A stretch of 19,067 nt of DNA, from NCBI GenBank assembly GCA_035495815.1, contig DATJFH010000020.1:1-19067 (forward strand), given 5' to 3'. The position numbers and the translations under genes are program-made. Below, one piece after another: positions 7,741 to 15,948 of the stretch. Numbering within the stretch: the first letter of the stretch is position 1; each line of letters starts with the position of its first letter. Below the pieces are notes generated by a model, which did no database searches, had not been told where the DNA came from, and worked only from the letters and a program-made list of their open reading frames with translations. This DNA comes from DATJFH01 sp035495815. Lineage in GTDB: Bacteria > Acidobacteriota > Terriglobia > Bryobacterales > Bryobacteraceae.

Positions 7741-8487
7741 TTAAACCCGGTTGATGAGGCTGGCGACGTATCCGGCTCCGAAGCCGTTGTCGATATTGAC
7801 CACCGTCACGTTGCTGGCGCAGCTGTTGAGCATCCCCAGCAGCGCCGCCAGCCCCTGGAAGCTGGCGCCGTATCCGACGCTGGTCGGAACCGCGATCACC
7901 GGGCAGGATACCAGGCCGCCCACCGCGCTCGGCAGCGCCCCCTCCATTCCCGCGCAGACCACGATCACCCGCGACTCGGTCAGCCGCTCCCGGTTGCTCA
8001 TCAGGCGATGGATGCCGGCCACGCCGATGTCATGAATGGTTTCCACCTCGTTGCCCATGATCTCGGCCGTGATCTGCGCTTCCTCGGCCACCGGGATGTC
8101 GCTCGTGCCCGCGCAGACGACCGTGATCCTGCCCTTGCCGAAGCGCGTGCGGTCGCCCCAGATCCGGATCGCGCGCGATGCCGGAAAGTATTCCGCGCCG
8201 GAAAGCCGCCCGGCAACGTACTCCGCGGTCGCCGGATCGGCGCGGGTGATCAGCACGTTCGGCGCGTGCTGCAAAAGGCGCGCCCCGATCGCGGCCACCT
8301 GCTCCGGCGTCTTGCCCATGGCAAAGATCACCTCCGGCATTCCGTGGCGCAGCGCCCGGTGGTGGTCGACCTTGGCGAAGCCCAGGTCCTCGAACGGCAT
8401 GTGCCGCAGCCGCGCCAGGGCCGCATCCACGTCGACGGCGCCTGTCCGTACCTGCTCCATCAGCGCGCGCAGTTGAGCTTCATTCAT
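7741..8487 (-). CDS. larB: LarB, nickel-pincer cofactor biosynthesis carboxylase
   Basis: LarB carboxylates the pyridinium ring of nicotinic acid adenine dinucleotide and splits off AMP, the first step toward the nickel-pincer nucleotide cofactor of lactate racemase and related enzymes. The 248-residue length is typical. The N-terminal part carries FEDLGFAKVDHHRALRHG (32-49) and PEVIFAMGKT (51-60). The C-terminal PurE-like domain carries ITVVCAGTSDIPVAEEA (121-137), DIGVAGIHRL (153-162), VIVVCAGMEGALPSAVGGLV (174-193) and IAVPTSVGYGA (198-208). C223 in LNSCASNVTVVNIDNGFGAGY is, by position and context, the likely counterpart of the reactive cysteine known from Lactiplantibacillus LarB. larC and larE are absent nearby. 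The ATG is one of three near-overlapping ATGs in a TGAATGAATGAA run, with no strong Shine-Dalgarno. Confidence 0.93.
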   Translation of the reverse strand: MNEAQLRALMEQVRTGAVDVDAALARLRHMPFEDLGFAKVDHHRALRHGMPEVIFAMGKTPEQVAAIGARLLQHAPNVLITRADPATAEYVAGRLSGAEYFPASRAIRIWGDRTRFGKGRITVVCAGTSDIPVAEEAQITAEIMGNEVETIHDIGVAGIHRLMSNRERLTESRVIVVCAGMEGALPSAVGGLVSCPVIAVPTSVGYGASFQGLAALLGMLNSCASNVTVVNIDNGFGAGYVASLINRV

Positions 8488-8520
8488 TCATTGCCTAGCG
8501 TAACAAAGGAAACGGTAACT

Positions 8521-9003
<483 letters not shown>

Positions 9004-9012
9004 GGCGGATGT

Positions 9013-9018
9013 AGTATA
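9013..9018 (-). promoter_or_regulatory. -10-like TATACT for the TPR/larB group
   Basis: TATACT on the minus strand (AGTATA on plus) matches five of six consensus bases. The would-be transcription start falls about 3 nt before the TPR ATG. No good -35 is present (GCAACA at 18 nt is poor). It overlaps the plus-strand -10-like element. Confidence 0.4.
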
Positions 9019-9020
9019 AA
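9015..9020 (+). promoter_or_regulatory. -10-like TATAAA for galU
   Basis: TATAAA on the plus strand, about 57 nt before the galU ATG, shares four bases with the minus-strand -10-like hexamer. The expected -35 position would fall inside the start of the TPR gene and shows no clear match. Confidence 0.35.
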
Positions 9021-9040
9021 TTACCAAAACTTTCCCTGTT

Positions 9041-9056
9041 GCGCATTTGAATGCGC
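9041..9056. repeat. Perfect dyad in galU leader
   Basis: GCGCAT (9041-9046), TTGA, ATGCGC (9051-9056) is a perfect 6-bp inverted repeat with a 4-nt loop, 20 nt before the galU start. It could be a repressor operator or a leader hairpin. It has no T-run and so is not a terminator. Confidence 0.55.
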
Positions 9057-9076
9057 TCACGGACACTTGAGAGAGT

Positions 9077-9961
9077 ATGCTGGCCAAAGTACGAAAGGCT
9101 GTCTTCCCTGCCGCGGGTTTGGGAACCCGCTTTCTTCCCGCCACCAAGGCTCAGCCGAAGGAGATGCTGCCCCTGGTGGACAAGCCCCTCATCCAGTACG
9201 GCGTGGAAGAAGCCATTCATTCCGGGATCCAGAACATGATCATCGTTACCGGAAGGGGAAAGAGCGCCATCGAGGATCATTTCGACGTCAGCTTCGAGCT
9301 CGAACAGCTGCTCGAATCGCGCGGCAAGCGGGAGCTGTTGTCGGTGGTTCGCAACGTCTCCGACATGATCGACGTGGCCTACATCCGTCAGAAGGAAGCC
9401 CTCGGACTGGGACACGCCGTGCTCCGGGCGCGGGAACTGGTGGGCGAGGAGCCCTTCGCCGTGGTCCTTTCCGACGATGTGATCGACGCCGATATCCCGT
9501 GCCTGCGCCAGTTGCTCGACATCCACGAATTTTTCACCGCGCCGGTGCTGGCGGTGATGGAGGTTCCGCGGGAGAATCTCTCTTCCTACGGCGTCGTCGA
9601 CGCCGAGCGGGTGTTCCACAACGGGTCGAAGGATCGCGTTTTTCGTATCCGGGACATGGTGGAAAAGCCGAAGGCGTCCGACGCCCCGTCCAACCTTGCC
9701 ATCATCGGCCGGTACGTGCTGACGCCGGATATTTTCAGCTGCCTGCACGAAGTTCAGCCCGGCTCGGGCGGCGAAATCCAGCTCACCGACGGGCTCAAGC
9801 AACTGCTCCACAGCCGTCCGGTTTACGCCTATCGCTTCGAAGGGACCCGGTACGACGCCGGCGACAAGCTCGGCTTCCTGAAGGCGACCGTGGAATTTGC
9901 CCTTCAGCGCCATGACCTGGGCGAATCCTTTCGAACCTATTTAAAAGGTCTGAAGCTGTAG
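9077..9961 (+). CDS. galU: UTP-glucose-1-phosphate uridylyltransferase GalU
   Basis: Catalyses UTP + glucose-1-phosphate to UDP-glucose + PPi, supplying glycan, exopolysaccharide and envelope sugar synthesis in the cytoplasm. The 294-residue length is typical. The nucleotide-binding signature is at 9-31 (FPAAGLGTRFLPATKAQPKEMLP), followed by PLIQYGVEEA, VTGRGKSAIEDHFD, the substrate loop QKEALGLGHAVL, the metal-site motif VLSDDVID, a VEKP near 195, and the conserved GEIQLTDGL and YDAGDKLGFLKA at the end. The ATG follows GAGAGAG (weak to fair Shine-Dalgarno) at a short distance. It is divergent from the TPR/larB group and lies 37 bp before the uxaE-family gene, so the two may share a transcript. 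Confidence 0.96.
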   Translation: MLAKVRKAVFPAAGLGTRFLPATKAQPKEMLPLVDKPLIQYGVEEAIHSGIQNMIIVTGRGKSAIEDHFDVSFELEQLLESRGKRELLSVVRNVSDMIDVAYIRQKEALGLGHAVLRARELVGEEPFAVVLSDDVIDADIPCLRQLLDIHEFFTAPVLAVMEVPRENLSSYGVVDAERVFHNGSKDRVFRIRDMVEKPKASDAPSNLAIIGRYVLTPDIFSCLHEVQPGSGGEIQLTDGLKQLLHSRPVYAYRFEGTRYDAGDKLGFLKATVEFALQRHDLGESFRTYLKGLKL

Positions 9962-9986
9962 TCCACCACCGGCCATCCGCTCGGCA

Positions 9987-9992
9987 TAGAAT
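9987..9992 (+). promoter_or_regulatory. -10-like TAGAAT just before uxaE GTG
   Basis: TAGAAT ends 6 nt before the GTG at 9999 and fits the TANNNT pattern associated with leaderless starts. The 17-nt upstream hexamer (CACCAC region) is not a recognisable -35, so the call is weak. Confidence 0.25.
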
Positions 9993-9998
9993 ATTACG

Positions 9999-11843
9999 GT
10001 GACTCCTGTGCCGTTGGATCTGCCCTTGAAGGCCGGTGAAGCCGCTTCGCTGGCCGAAATGATTTTTTCCCACGTCGAAGATAAGCCGCTGACCGAGGAT
10101 ATGCGCAATCGCCTCGCCGGCCGCGCCGCCGGTCTGCAGCTCGAGACTATCAAGCCTTATTTCGGCTCGCTGGCCAAGGACCCGGTGCATCCGTCGTCTT
10201 ATTACCTCGCCGTCGACGGGCGCGACGGCCAGCCGCTGCTCCTGCACATGGCGCCGGCCTCGGCGCCGACGAGCGGCGTCTTCCCTAAGGCGCTGCTCAT
10301 CGGACGCATGCGCGCCAGCGGCCGGGAGATCGTGGTGAACTCCATCCCGTTCTCCTCCCGCGATTGGGAAAGCGTCGGCAAATACGCTCAGCAGATCGAC
10401 CGCGCGTTTCTGCCCCGGCCGCAGGGTGCGCGGCCCGCCATCGCCGTCGGCAACCGGCATCCGGAGATCAGCCTGCCGGCCGCCTTCGAGGCCTTCCGCA
10501 CGATTCTGAAGTCGACGGGCGTGAACATGGCCTCCACCGTGCAGCTTTCCGCGACCCGGGAAATGACCGTGGATGACGCCATTGCCGCGCGCGACGGCGA
10601 GAATCCCACGGCGGCCGGTCACACGCGGGTGTCCATCCGGCATCTGTATCATGCGGGCTTGTGGGCGGCCATCCGCGCCGGCTGGCGCGAAGGATACAAC
10701 GCGGAGGCGGACCATTTTATCGTCTCCGGCAATACACCGGAGGAGATCGCCCGCTCGGTGGAGGCGGCCAAGGAGGCCATCCGTCACGCCGCGGGCTTTA
10801 CCAAGTTCACGACGGACACCTCGCGCCTCTTCATTCTGGAAGCGGATACGCGCCATCCGCAGGCCTGGGACGATACCACCGTCGACGAGAAGTTCCATGA
10901 GCTGTTCACCGCCGCCGAGCGCGCCTGGATTCTGGAGGAGTTCTCGAAGCGCTTCGTCACCGGCGAATATCAGTACCAGTTGCCGGACGTAGACGTGCGT
11001 CGCCTGGCGGTGAAGTTCGGGCAGAGCCTCAAGCTGAACGAGGACCTGTATGACACCATCAAAGCCCAGACGCGCTCGTTCGATTTCGAGCCGTCGATCG
11101 ACGAAGCCGAGACGCTGACCACGCCGGCCGAGATGATCTTTTACATGCACTGGCTGAAGCAGCGGGGACGGCCCGCGCAGCTGGTGCCGCCCAATCTCGG
11201 ATTCAAGAAGCGGCAGGCGTATCCGGAGACCGTCGAGGCGCTCGAGAAGTACGCCCATCACAAGATGTGGCCGGAGCTGCTGCCGCGGGTGAGGGCCGAG
11301 TACGACGGCAAGCCGCTCGAAGAGCTGGGCGCCCGTGTGAAGGAGCTGGCCGCGGTGGCGCGACATTTCCAGGGCACGCTGAGCATCCATTCCGGCAGCG
11401 GAAAGCAGCCCGGGGCGCTGGAGCGCATCGGCAAGGCGACGTCGGGCAGGGTCAACTACAAGATCTCGGGCGAACTGCAGTTGCAGTTGTTCGACGTGCT
11501 GTCCGAGCAGCCACCGGGTTCGCGCTGGCGCATGCTGTTCGAGCGCATGGTGGACCGCACCAACGAGTTCGCGTCCAAGGGCGCGTTTGGAGCCGAGAGC
11601 GAACTGGCCGCCCAGTATACCGGTAACTACCTGGGCGACGCGGAACGGGGGCGCGTGGACGGAAATCTGTTCCTGGTCTTCTGGCTCGGCAACCTGGTGG
11701 GCAGTCGCGACGTGAACTCGCCGGACGGCGATCACCGCTTCTTCAAGGAGAAGCTGGACGAGATCCCGGCGGACATGCTGGCCGAAGTGCGCAGGCGAAA
11801 CGCGAAGTACATCGTCTGGCTGGCGGAGCATCTGCGCGGTTAA
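9999..11843 (+). CDS. uxaE: UxaE-family tagaturonate/fructuronate epimerase-like protein (614 aa)
   Basis: Resembles UxaE, the metal-dependent epimerase that interconverts D-tagaturonate and D-fructuronate and so links galacturonate to glucuronate catabolism. Shared blocks as I recall the family: GHTRVSIRHLYHAGLW (207-222), EGYNAEADHF (231-240), FTTDTSRLF (270-278), RSFDFEPSIDEAETLTTP (359-376) and LSIHSGSGKQPG (461-472). H239, the SIDEAET acids and H464 are candidate metal or catalytic residues. At 614 residues it is clearly longer than the characterised Thermotoga enzyme (about 480); most of the extra lies in the first 200 residues. The family's glycine-rich GDRLG-type loop is poorly conserved here (RDGENPTAAGH, 199-208). 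The start is a GTG without a Shine-Dalgarno; an ATG at codon 21 is an alternative. The gene symbol is by family only; substrate may differ. Confidence 0.75.
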   Translation: MTPVPLDLPLKAGEAASLAEMIFSHVEDKPLTEDMRNRLAGRAAGLQLETIKPYFGSLAKDPVHPSSYYLAVDGRDGQPLLLHMAPASAPTSGVFPKALLIGRMRASGREIVVNSIPFSSRDWESVGKYAQQIDRAFLPRPQGARPAIAVGNRHPEISLPAAFEAFRTILKSTGVNMASTVQLSATREMTVDDAIAARDGENPTAAGHTRVSIRHLYHAGLWAAIRAGWREGYNAEADHFIVSGNTPEEIARSVEAAKEAIRHAAGFTKFTTDTSRLFILEADTRHPQAWDDTTVDEKFHELFTAAERAWILEEFSKRFVTGEYQYQLPDVDVRRLAVKFGQSLKLNEDLYDTIKAQTRSFDFEPSIDEAETLTTPAEMIFYMHWLKQRGRPAQLVPPNLGFKKRQAYPETVEALEKYAHHKMWPELLPRVRAEYDGKPLEELGARVKELAAVARHFQGTLSIHSGSGKQPGALERIGKATSGRVNYKISGELQLQLFDVLSEQPPGSRWRMLFERMVDRTNEFASKGAFGAESELAAQYTGNYLGDAERGRVDGNLFLVFWLGNLVGSRDVNSPDGDHRFFKEKLDEIPADMLAEVRRRNAKYIVWLAEHLRG

Positions 11844-11891
11844 GATCCGATAGTTTGCCGGCCCCGTGGAATACGGCCTGTGGAATTCGTT

Positions 11892-11897
11892 GAGGAG
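11892..11897 (+). promoter_or_regulatory. Shine-Dalgarno of second receptor gene
   Basis: GAGGAG with 8 nt to the ATG at 11906. It supports this start, which also places a signal peptide at the N-terminus. Confidence 0.7.
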
Positions 11898-11905
11898 TTT
11901 TTGCC

Positions 11906-14900
11906 ATGTCTGTTCTTGCCCGGTCGCTGTTCGTGTGCCTGCTCGCCGCTGCTTCGGTTCTTGCCCAGACCATCACCGCTTCGCTCGAGGGGGAGATTAA
12001 AGATGCCACCGGCGCGGTCGTGCCGGGAGTCCACGTCCGGATCGTGAATGCCGATACCGGCGTGGTCACGCGCGTCGAAAGCGGGTCCGACGGCCGCTTC
12101 ATCGCGCCTTCCCTTCAGCCGGGGCGGTACTCCATCGTCATCGAAGCCTCCGGCTTCAAGAAGGTCGATCGCAGCGGGATCGTGCTCCAGGTGAACCAGA
12201 CCGCGCGCGTCGATCTCACGCTCGAAGTCGGCTCCGTCACTGAGACAGTCGAGATCCGGGGCGAAGCGCCGCTGCTCGAAAGCTCGAGCTCCGCCCTCGG
12301 CCAGGTGATCGAGAATCGCAGCATCACCAATCTGCCGTTGAACGCCCGCAATCCGTACGCGCTGGTGTTTCTCGCGCCCGGTGTGATCGGCAACGTGGCC
12401 TCGCAGTTCAACCAGGCCAACATTTCGATCAACGGCGGGCGGCCCGGCGCGAACGAGATCCTCGCCGACGGGATTCCCTCCTCGCCCCCGCTGGTGAATC
12501 CGATCCAGGGTTTTACGGTGTTCCCGTCGGTGGATGCCGTGCAGGAATTCAAGGTGCAGACCAACAGCTACTCCGCCGAGTTCGGGCGGTCGAGCGGAGG
12601 AATCATCAACCTGGTCTTTAAATCGGGTACCAACCAGTTGCACGGCTCGGTCTACGAATTCCTGCGCAATTCAAAACTGGACGCCAACGGTTATTTCGCC
12701 AACCAGCGCGGTCTGGAGCGGACGAATTTCAAGCGCAACCAGTTCGGCGCTGCGGTGGGTGGTCCGGTGCTGATTCCGAAGCTTTACAACGGCCGCAACC
12801 GGACCTTCTTTTTCGCCGATTACGAGGGCTTGCGCGAGCGGTCGCAGAGCAACCTCACCAATACCGTGCCCACCGAACTGCAGCGCGCTGGCGACTTTTC
12901 GAAGACCGTGAACTCAGCCGGCGCCCTGGTCAACATCTACGATCCGGCGACCACCACCCGATCCGGCGCGGCCTTCGTCCGGACCGCGTTTCCCGGCAAC
13001 GTGATTCCAGGCTCGCGCATCGATCCGGTCGCGCGCAATGTCGTGAAATACTACCCGCTGCCCAACCGTCCACCGGACAACGCAGGGGGCACCAACAATC
13101 TGGCTCTGCCGGGGTCTCAACCCACCAACAGCAATTCGTTCGACATCAAGGGTGATGAGAATATCAACGACCAGAACCGCTTCTTCCTGCGCGTCTCGCA
13201 TCGCAACTACGATCTGGGACTGCCGAGGCGGTTTCCGTCCGACATCGAAGTCGCCGAGGGCGGCTCCTACCAGCCCCAGATTTCCAACAATGCGGCCTTC
13301 GATTACACCTACAACTTTCGGCCGACATTCCTGGTCGACTTCCGGTATGGCTTTGGACGGACGCTGCTGACGTTCAGTCCCCGGAGCGCCGGCTTCGACC
13401 CCACCAAACTGGGCTTTCCCAGCTACCTGGCGGGCAACGCCGATGGTCTCTACTTCCCGACCTTTTCGCCCACCGGCTACCTCGCCCTCGGAGCAACCAG
13501 CTTCTACCGGCGAAATGCCTTCGAAACCCATAACTGGAGCCTGAACAACAGCAAGGTGATGACCGGGCATCTTCTGAAGTTCGGTTTCGAATCCCGCCTG
13601 GTGCGAGTGAACAACAGCGAAGTCGCCGATACGGTGGGGAACTTCACTTTCGACAAGACATTCACTCAGGGACCCAACCCGAACGCGGCTACAGCCATTG
13701 CCGGAGACGGAATGGCGTCCATGCTGCTCGGGCTCGGCGGCGGGATCCAGACCCGCTGTTTCAAATGCGTCTCCACGCAGAGCACCTATTGGGCCTGGTA
13801 TTTTTCAGACGACTGGAAGGTGACCGGCAAGCTCACCTTGAACCTGGGGCTCCGCTACGAGCTCGAAGTTCCCCGCCACGAACGCTACAACCGGGTCAAC
13901 GTCTTCGACGCCGGTGTGGCCTCGCCGCTGGCCGGCCCCGCGGGATTGCCGGGTCTCAAGGGCGGGTTGGTTTTCGCGGGCGTGAATGGTGTGAGCCCGC
14001 AGCAGTTCCAGACGGACAGGAACAATCTCGCTCCGCGGCTGGGGTTCGCGTATCAGGTGGCGAGGAACACCGTGATCCGCGGGGGCGGAGGCATCTTCTA
14101 TGCGCCGTCCCTGCGCGCCGCGGGCGGCACGGTGGGCAACTTCGGCTATCGCGCCGATACCCAGTTCATCGGCAGCCAGGATGGCGTCACCCCGCTCAAT
14201 TACCTTCGCAACCCTTTTCCGGACGGCTTCACGCCGGTCGTCGGCAACAGCCTGGGGTTGCTGACCGCGGTCGGTTCAAGCGTCAGCGCCAGCCTCAAAG
14301 GCGATTATGTGGTTCCCTACAGCGAGAACTGGAGCTTCAACATTCAGCATCAATTGCCGGGGAATCTGCTGGTCGAAGCCGGATATGTGGGCAGCCATGG
14401 GCTCCATCTGACTCAGACGGGCGAAGGCACGGCAAATCTGAACCAGTTGAGCGCCGAGCAGCTCAAGGCGGGCACGCAGTTGCAGTCCCAGGTGAGAAAT
14501 CCGTTTTTCGGGATCATCACGAGCGGTCCGCTGGCCACCGCCACCATTCCGCAGAGCTTCCTCCTTCGCGCGTTCCCTCAATTCACCACCATCAACCCGC
14601 TCTATTGGACCGGCGCGTCCTCGATTTATCATTCTCTACAGGTTAAAATCGAGAAGCGCTTCAACAGCGGCTTGAACCTGCTGGTCTCCTACACGGACGC
14701 CAAGCTGATCGACGATTTCTCGATCATCTCCAATCTGGGGCGCAACGCCAACATACAGAATATCTACGACCGCCACGCCGAACGCTCGATTTCGGCCAAC
14801 GATATTTCGCAGCGCTTCGTAGCCAGCTTCGTGTATGAGCTGCCGGTGGGCCGTGGACGGAAATTAGGTTCGGGGATGAACCGCGTGGTCGATGCGTTCG

Positions 14901-15355
14901 TGGGGGGCTGGCAGATGAACGGCATCGTCACGCTGCAGACAGGGGATCCGCTGGCGCTGACCACGACCAATTCATCCAACTCGGGAAACAACGTGCTGCG
15001 TCCGAACAGCAAGGGACAGAGCGCGGCGCTGCCCGGCTCGGTGAAAGACCGGCTGAACAAATACTTCGACACCTCGGCGTTCACGCAGCCTGCGCCGTTC
15101 ACGTTCGGCAATGTCAGCCGGACGCTGCCGGATGTCCGCGGACCGGGAGCGAAGAATCTGGACTTCTCCCTGTTCAAGAACTTCGCCCTGGTGGAGCGGA
15201 TGTCGCTGCAGTTCCGGGCCGAGGCATTCAATCTGACGAACTCGCCGAGCTTCGCCGATCCCAACCAGAACTTCAACGCGGTGGCCTTCGGGCAGATTAC
15301 GGGCACGTCGAATTCCGCGCGGCAGGTTCAGTTCGGATTGAAACTTTTGTTCTGA
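11906..15355 (+). CDS. TonB-dependent receptor, Oar-like (1149 aa)
   Basis: Second outer-membrane TonB-dependent receptor. It has a Sec signal peptide (MSVLARSLFVCLLAAASVLA, cleavage near residue 21), a carboxypeptidase-regulatory-like domain (about 22-105, EGEIKDATGAVVPGVHVRIVN and GRYSIVIEASGFKKVDR), a plug-like region (about 110-250, SITNLPLNARNPYALVFLAPG, then EFGRSSGGIINLVFKSGTNQ and HGSVYEFLRN) and a long beta-barrel that ends in VQFGLKLLF, an aromatic C-terminus as expected for BAM insertion. It is 161 residues longer than the first receptor, and the two are paralogous rather than a recent duplication. An unusual Cys pair (RCFKCVS, about 616-622) sits in the barrel. It starts 62 bp after the uxaE-family gene, which suggests but does not prove a uronate-containing substrate. 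Confidence 0.94.
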   Translation: MSVLARSLFVCLLAAASVLAQTITASLEGEIKDATGAVVPGVHVRIVNADTGVVTRVESGSDGRFIAPSLQPGRYSIVIEASGFKKVDRSGIVLQVNQTARVDLTLEVGSVTETVEIRGEAPLLESSSSALGQVIENRSITNLPLNARNPYALVFLAPGVIGNVASQFNQANISINGGRPGANEILADGIPSSPPLVNPIQGFTVFPSVDAVQEFKVQTNSYSAEFGRSSGGIINLVFKSGTNQLHGSVYEFLRNSKLDANGYFANQRGLERTNFKRNQFGAAVGGPVLIPKLYNGRNRTFFFADYEGLRERSQSNLTNTVPTELQRAGDFSKTVNSAGALVNIYDPATTTRSGAAFVRTAFPGNVIPGSRIDPVARNVVKYYPLPNRPPDNAGGTNNLALPGSQPTNSNSFDIKGDENINDQNRFFLRVSHRNYDLGLPRRFPSDIEVAEGGSYQPQISNNAAFDYTYNFRPTFLVDFRYGFGRTLLTFSPRSAGFDPTKLGFPSYLAGNADGLYFPTFSPTGYLALGATSFYRRNAFETHNWSLNNSKVMTGHLLKFGFESRLVRVNNSEVADTVGNFTFDKTFTQGPNPNAATAIAGDGMASMLLGLGGGIQTRCFKCVSTQSTYWAWYFSDDWKVTGKLTLNLGLRYELEVPRHERYNRVNVFDAGVASPLAGPAGLPGLKGGLVFAGVNGVSPQQFQTDRNNLAPRLGFAYQVARNTVIRGGGGIFYAPSLRAAGGTVGNFGYRADTQFIGSQDGVTPLNYLRNPFPDGFTPVVGNSLGLLTAVGSSVSASLKGDYVVPYSENWSFNIQHQLPGNLLVEAGYVGSHGLHLTQTGEGTANLNQLSAEQLKAGTQLQSQVRNPFFGIITSGPLATATIPQSFLLRAFPQFTTINPLYWTGASSIYHSLQVKIEKRFNSGLNLLVSYTDAKLIDDFSIISNLGRNANIQNIYDRHAERSISANDISQRFVASFVYELPVGRGRKLGSGMNRVVDAFVGGWQMNGIVTLQTGDPLALTTTNSSNSGNNVLRPNSKGQSAALPGSVKDRLNKYFDTSAFTQPAPFTFGNVSRTLPDVRGPGAKNLDFSLFKNFALVERMSLQFRAEAFNLTNSPSFADPNQNFNAVAFGQITGTSNSARQVQFGLKLLF

Positions 15356-15360
15356 CGTGG

Positions 15361-15375
15361 AGCGGCCGGGCCGCT
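15361..15375 (+). terminator. Weak hairpin after receptor gene
   Basis: AGCGGC (15361-15366), CGG, GCCGCT (15370-15375) forms a perfect 6-bp stem 5 bp after the receptor stop. Only GTTTC follows, so termination would be inefficient or Rho-assisted. A second perfect stem, CCCCGG/CCGGGG, lies at 15417-15431 without a T-run. Confidence 0.4.
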
Positions 15376-15474
15376 GTTTCAAAAAGTCCTGGCAGCGGGT
15401 CATTCTTACCAGCCACCCCCGGCGCCCGGGGAGGCGACGCAAGCCGCATCACCGGAATCGGGACGGAGGACGAA

Positions 15475-15504
15475 TTGCCTCAACTCACGCAGAGGTGATA
15501 TAGC
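15475..15504 (+). promoter_or_regulatory. Possible promoter for orf134 and FAD-Rieske gene
   Basis: TTGCCT (15475-15480) and TATAGC (15499-15504) are separated by 18 bp. Each matches about four of six consensus bases. The transcription start would fall at or next to the ATG at 15511. Confidence 0.3.
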
Positions 15505-15510
15505 AGGCCT

Positions 15511-15915
15511 ATGCGGGAATTCACTAAGGCGCTGTTCAGCTATTCGCTGTCGATCCCTTTTTTTGGGTTGAAACAGGCGCAGAATATCGTGCTACCCGGG
15601 AAAAGCGACGACTTGCGGAGTCCCGCCGTCAAGGCGTTCGAATCCGTAACGCACGCCACCATCCAGCAGTTCGGCGAGCCTCTGGGTTCCGTTTTCAGGA
15701 TGATGGACAATATCCAACGCGGCTTAATAGGCTTTACATTCAGTGTCTTGCAGACCCAATCCGACAGCCGGGCCAAGGAATCCCGCCGACGCGAAGAGGA
15801 GCGGGAGGAATATCAGTGGACTCCGAATGCCATGGACGACACGGAACTGGAACGCAGCCGCGAGGAGATGGAGGTCGCTGAAGCGGCATTTGTCCGAGGC
15901 TGGCGCAACAGCTAG
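15511..15915 (+). CDS. Hypothetical protein, charged C-terminal half (134 aa)
   Basis: I do not recognise this family. The N-terminal part (1-80) is made of mostly amphipathic, aromatic-rich segments (LFSYSLSIPFFGLKQAQ, SVTHATIQQFGEPLGSVFRMMDN, GLIGFTFSVLQTQ). A highly charged E/R-rich stretch (88-100, AKESRRREEEREE) follows, then an acidic helix (109-128). There is no signal peptide or obvious transmembrane segment. The pattern of amphipathic helices plus a charged tail resembles phasin-like or surface-associating proteins, but this is only a shape comparison. The ATG is preceded by GCAGG at very short spacing and by a -10-like TATAGC, so initiation is unusual. The stop lies 33 bp before the FAD-Rieske gene, so the two are probably co-transcribed. 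Confidence 0.7.
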   Translation: MREFTKALFSYSLSIPFFGLKQAQNIVLPGKSDDLRSPAVKAFESVTHATIQQFGEPLGSVFRMMDNIQRGLIGFTFSVLQTQSDSRAKESRRREEEREEYQWTPNAMDDTELERSREEMEVAEAAFVRGWRNS

Positions 15916-15948
15916 CCGTTTCAGGACGCCAGCCGTTTACGAGAGCAT

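Noticed and set aside
9004..9147. Upstream extension of the TPR frame
   Set aside because: It would overlap the divergent promoter region and the first codons of galU, and it lacks TPR character.
9795..11831. 678-codon minus-strand frame opposite the uxaE-family gene
   Set aside because: It is Arg/His/Gln/Val-rich without domains, a typical antisense shadow. The plus-strand protein has conserved family blocks.
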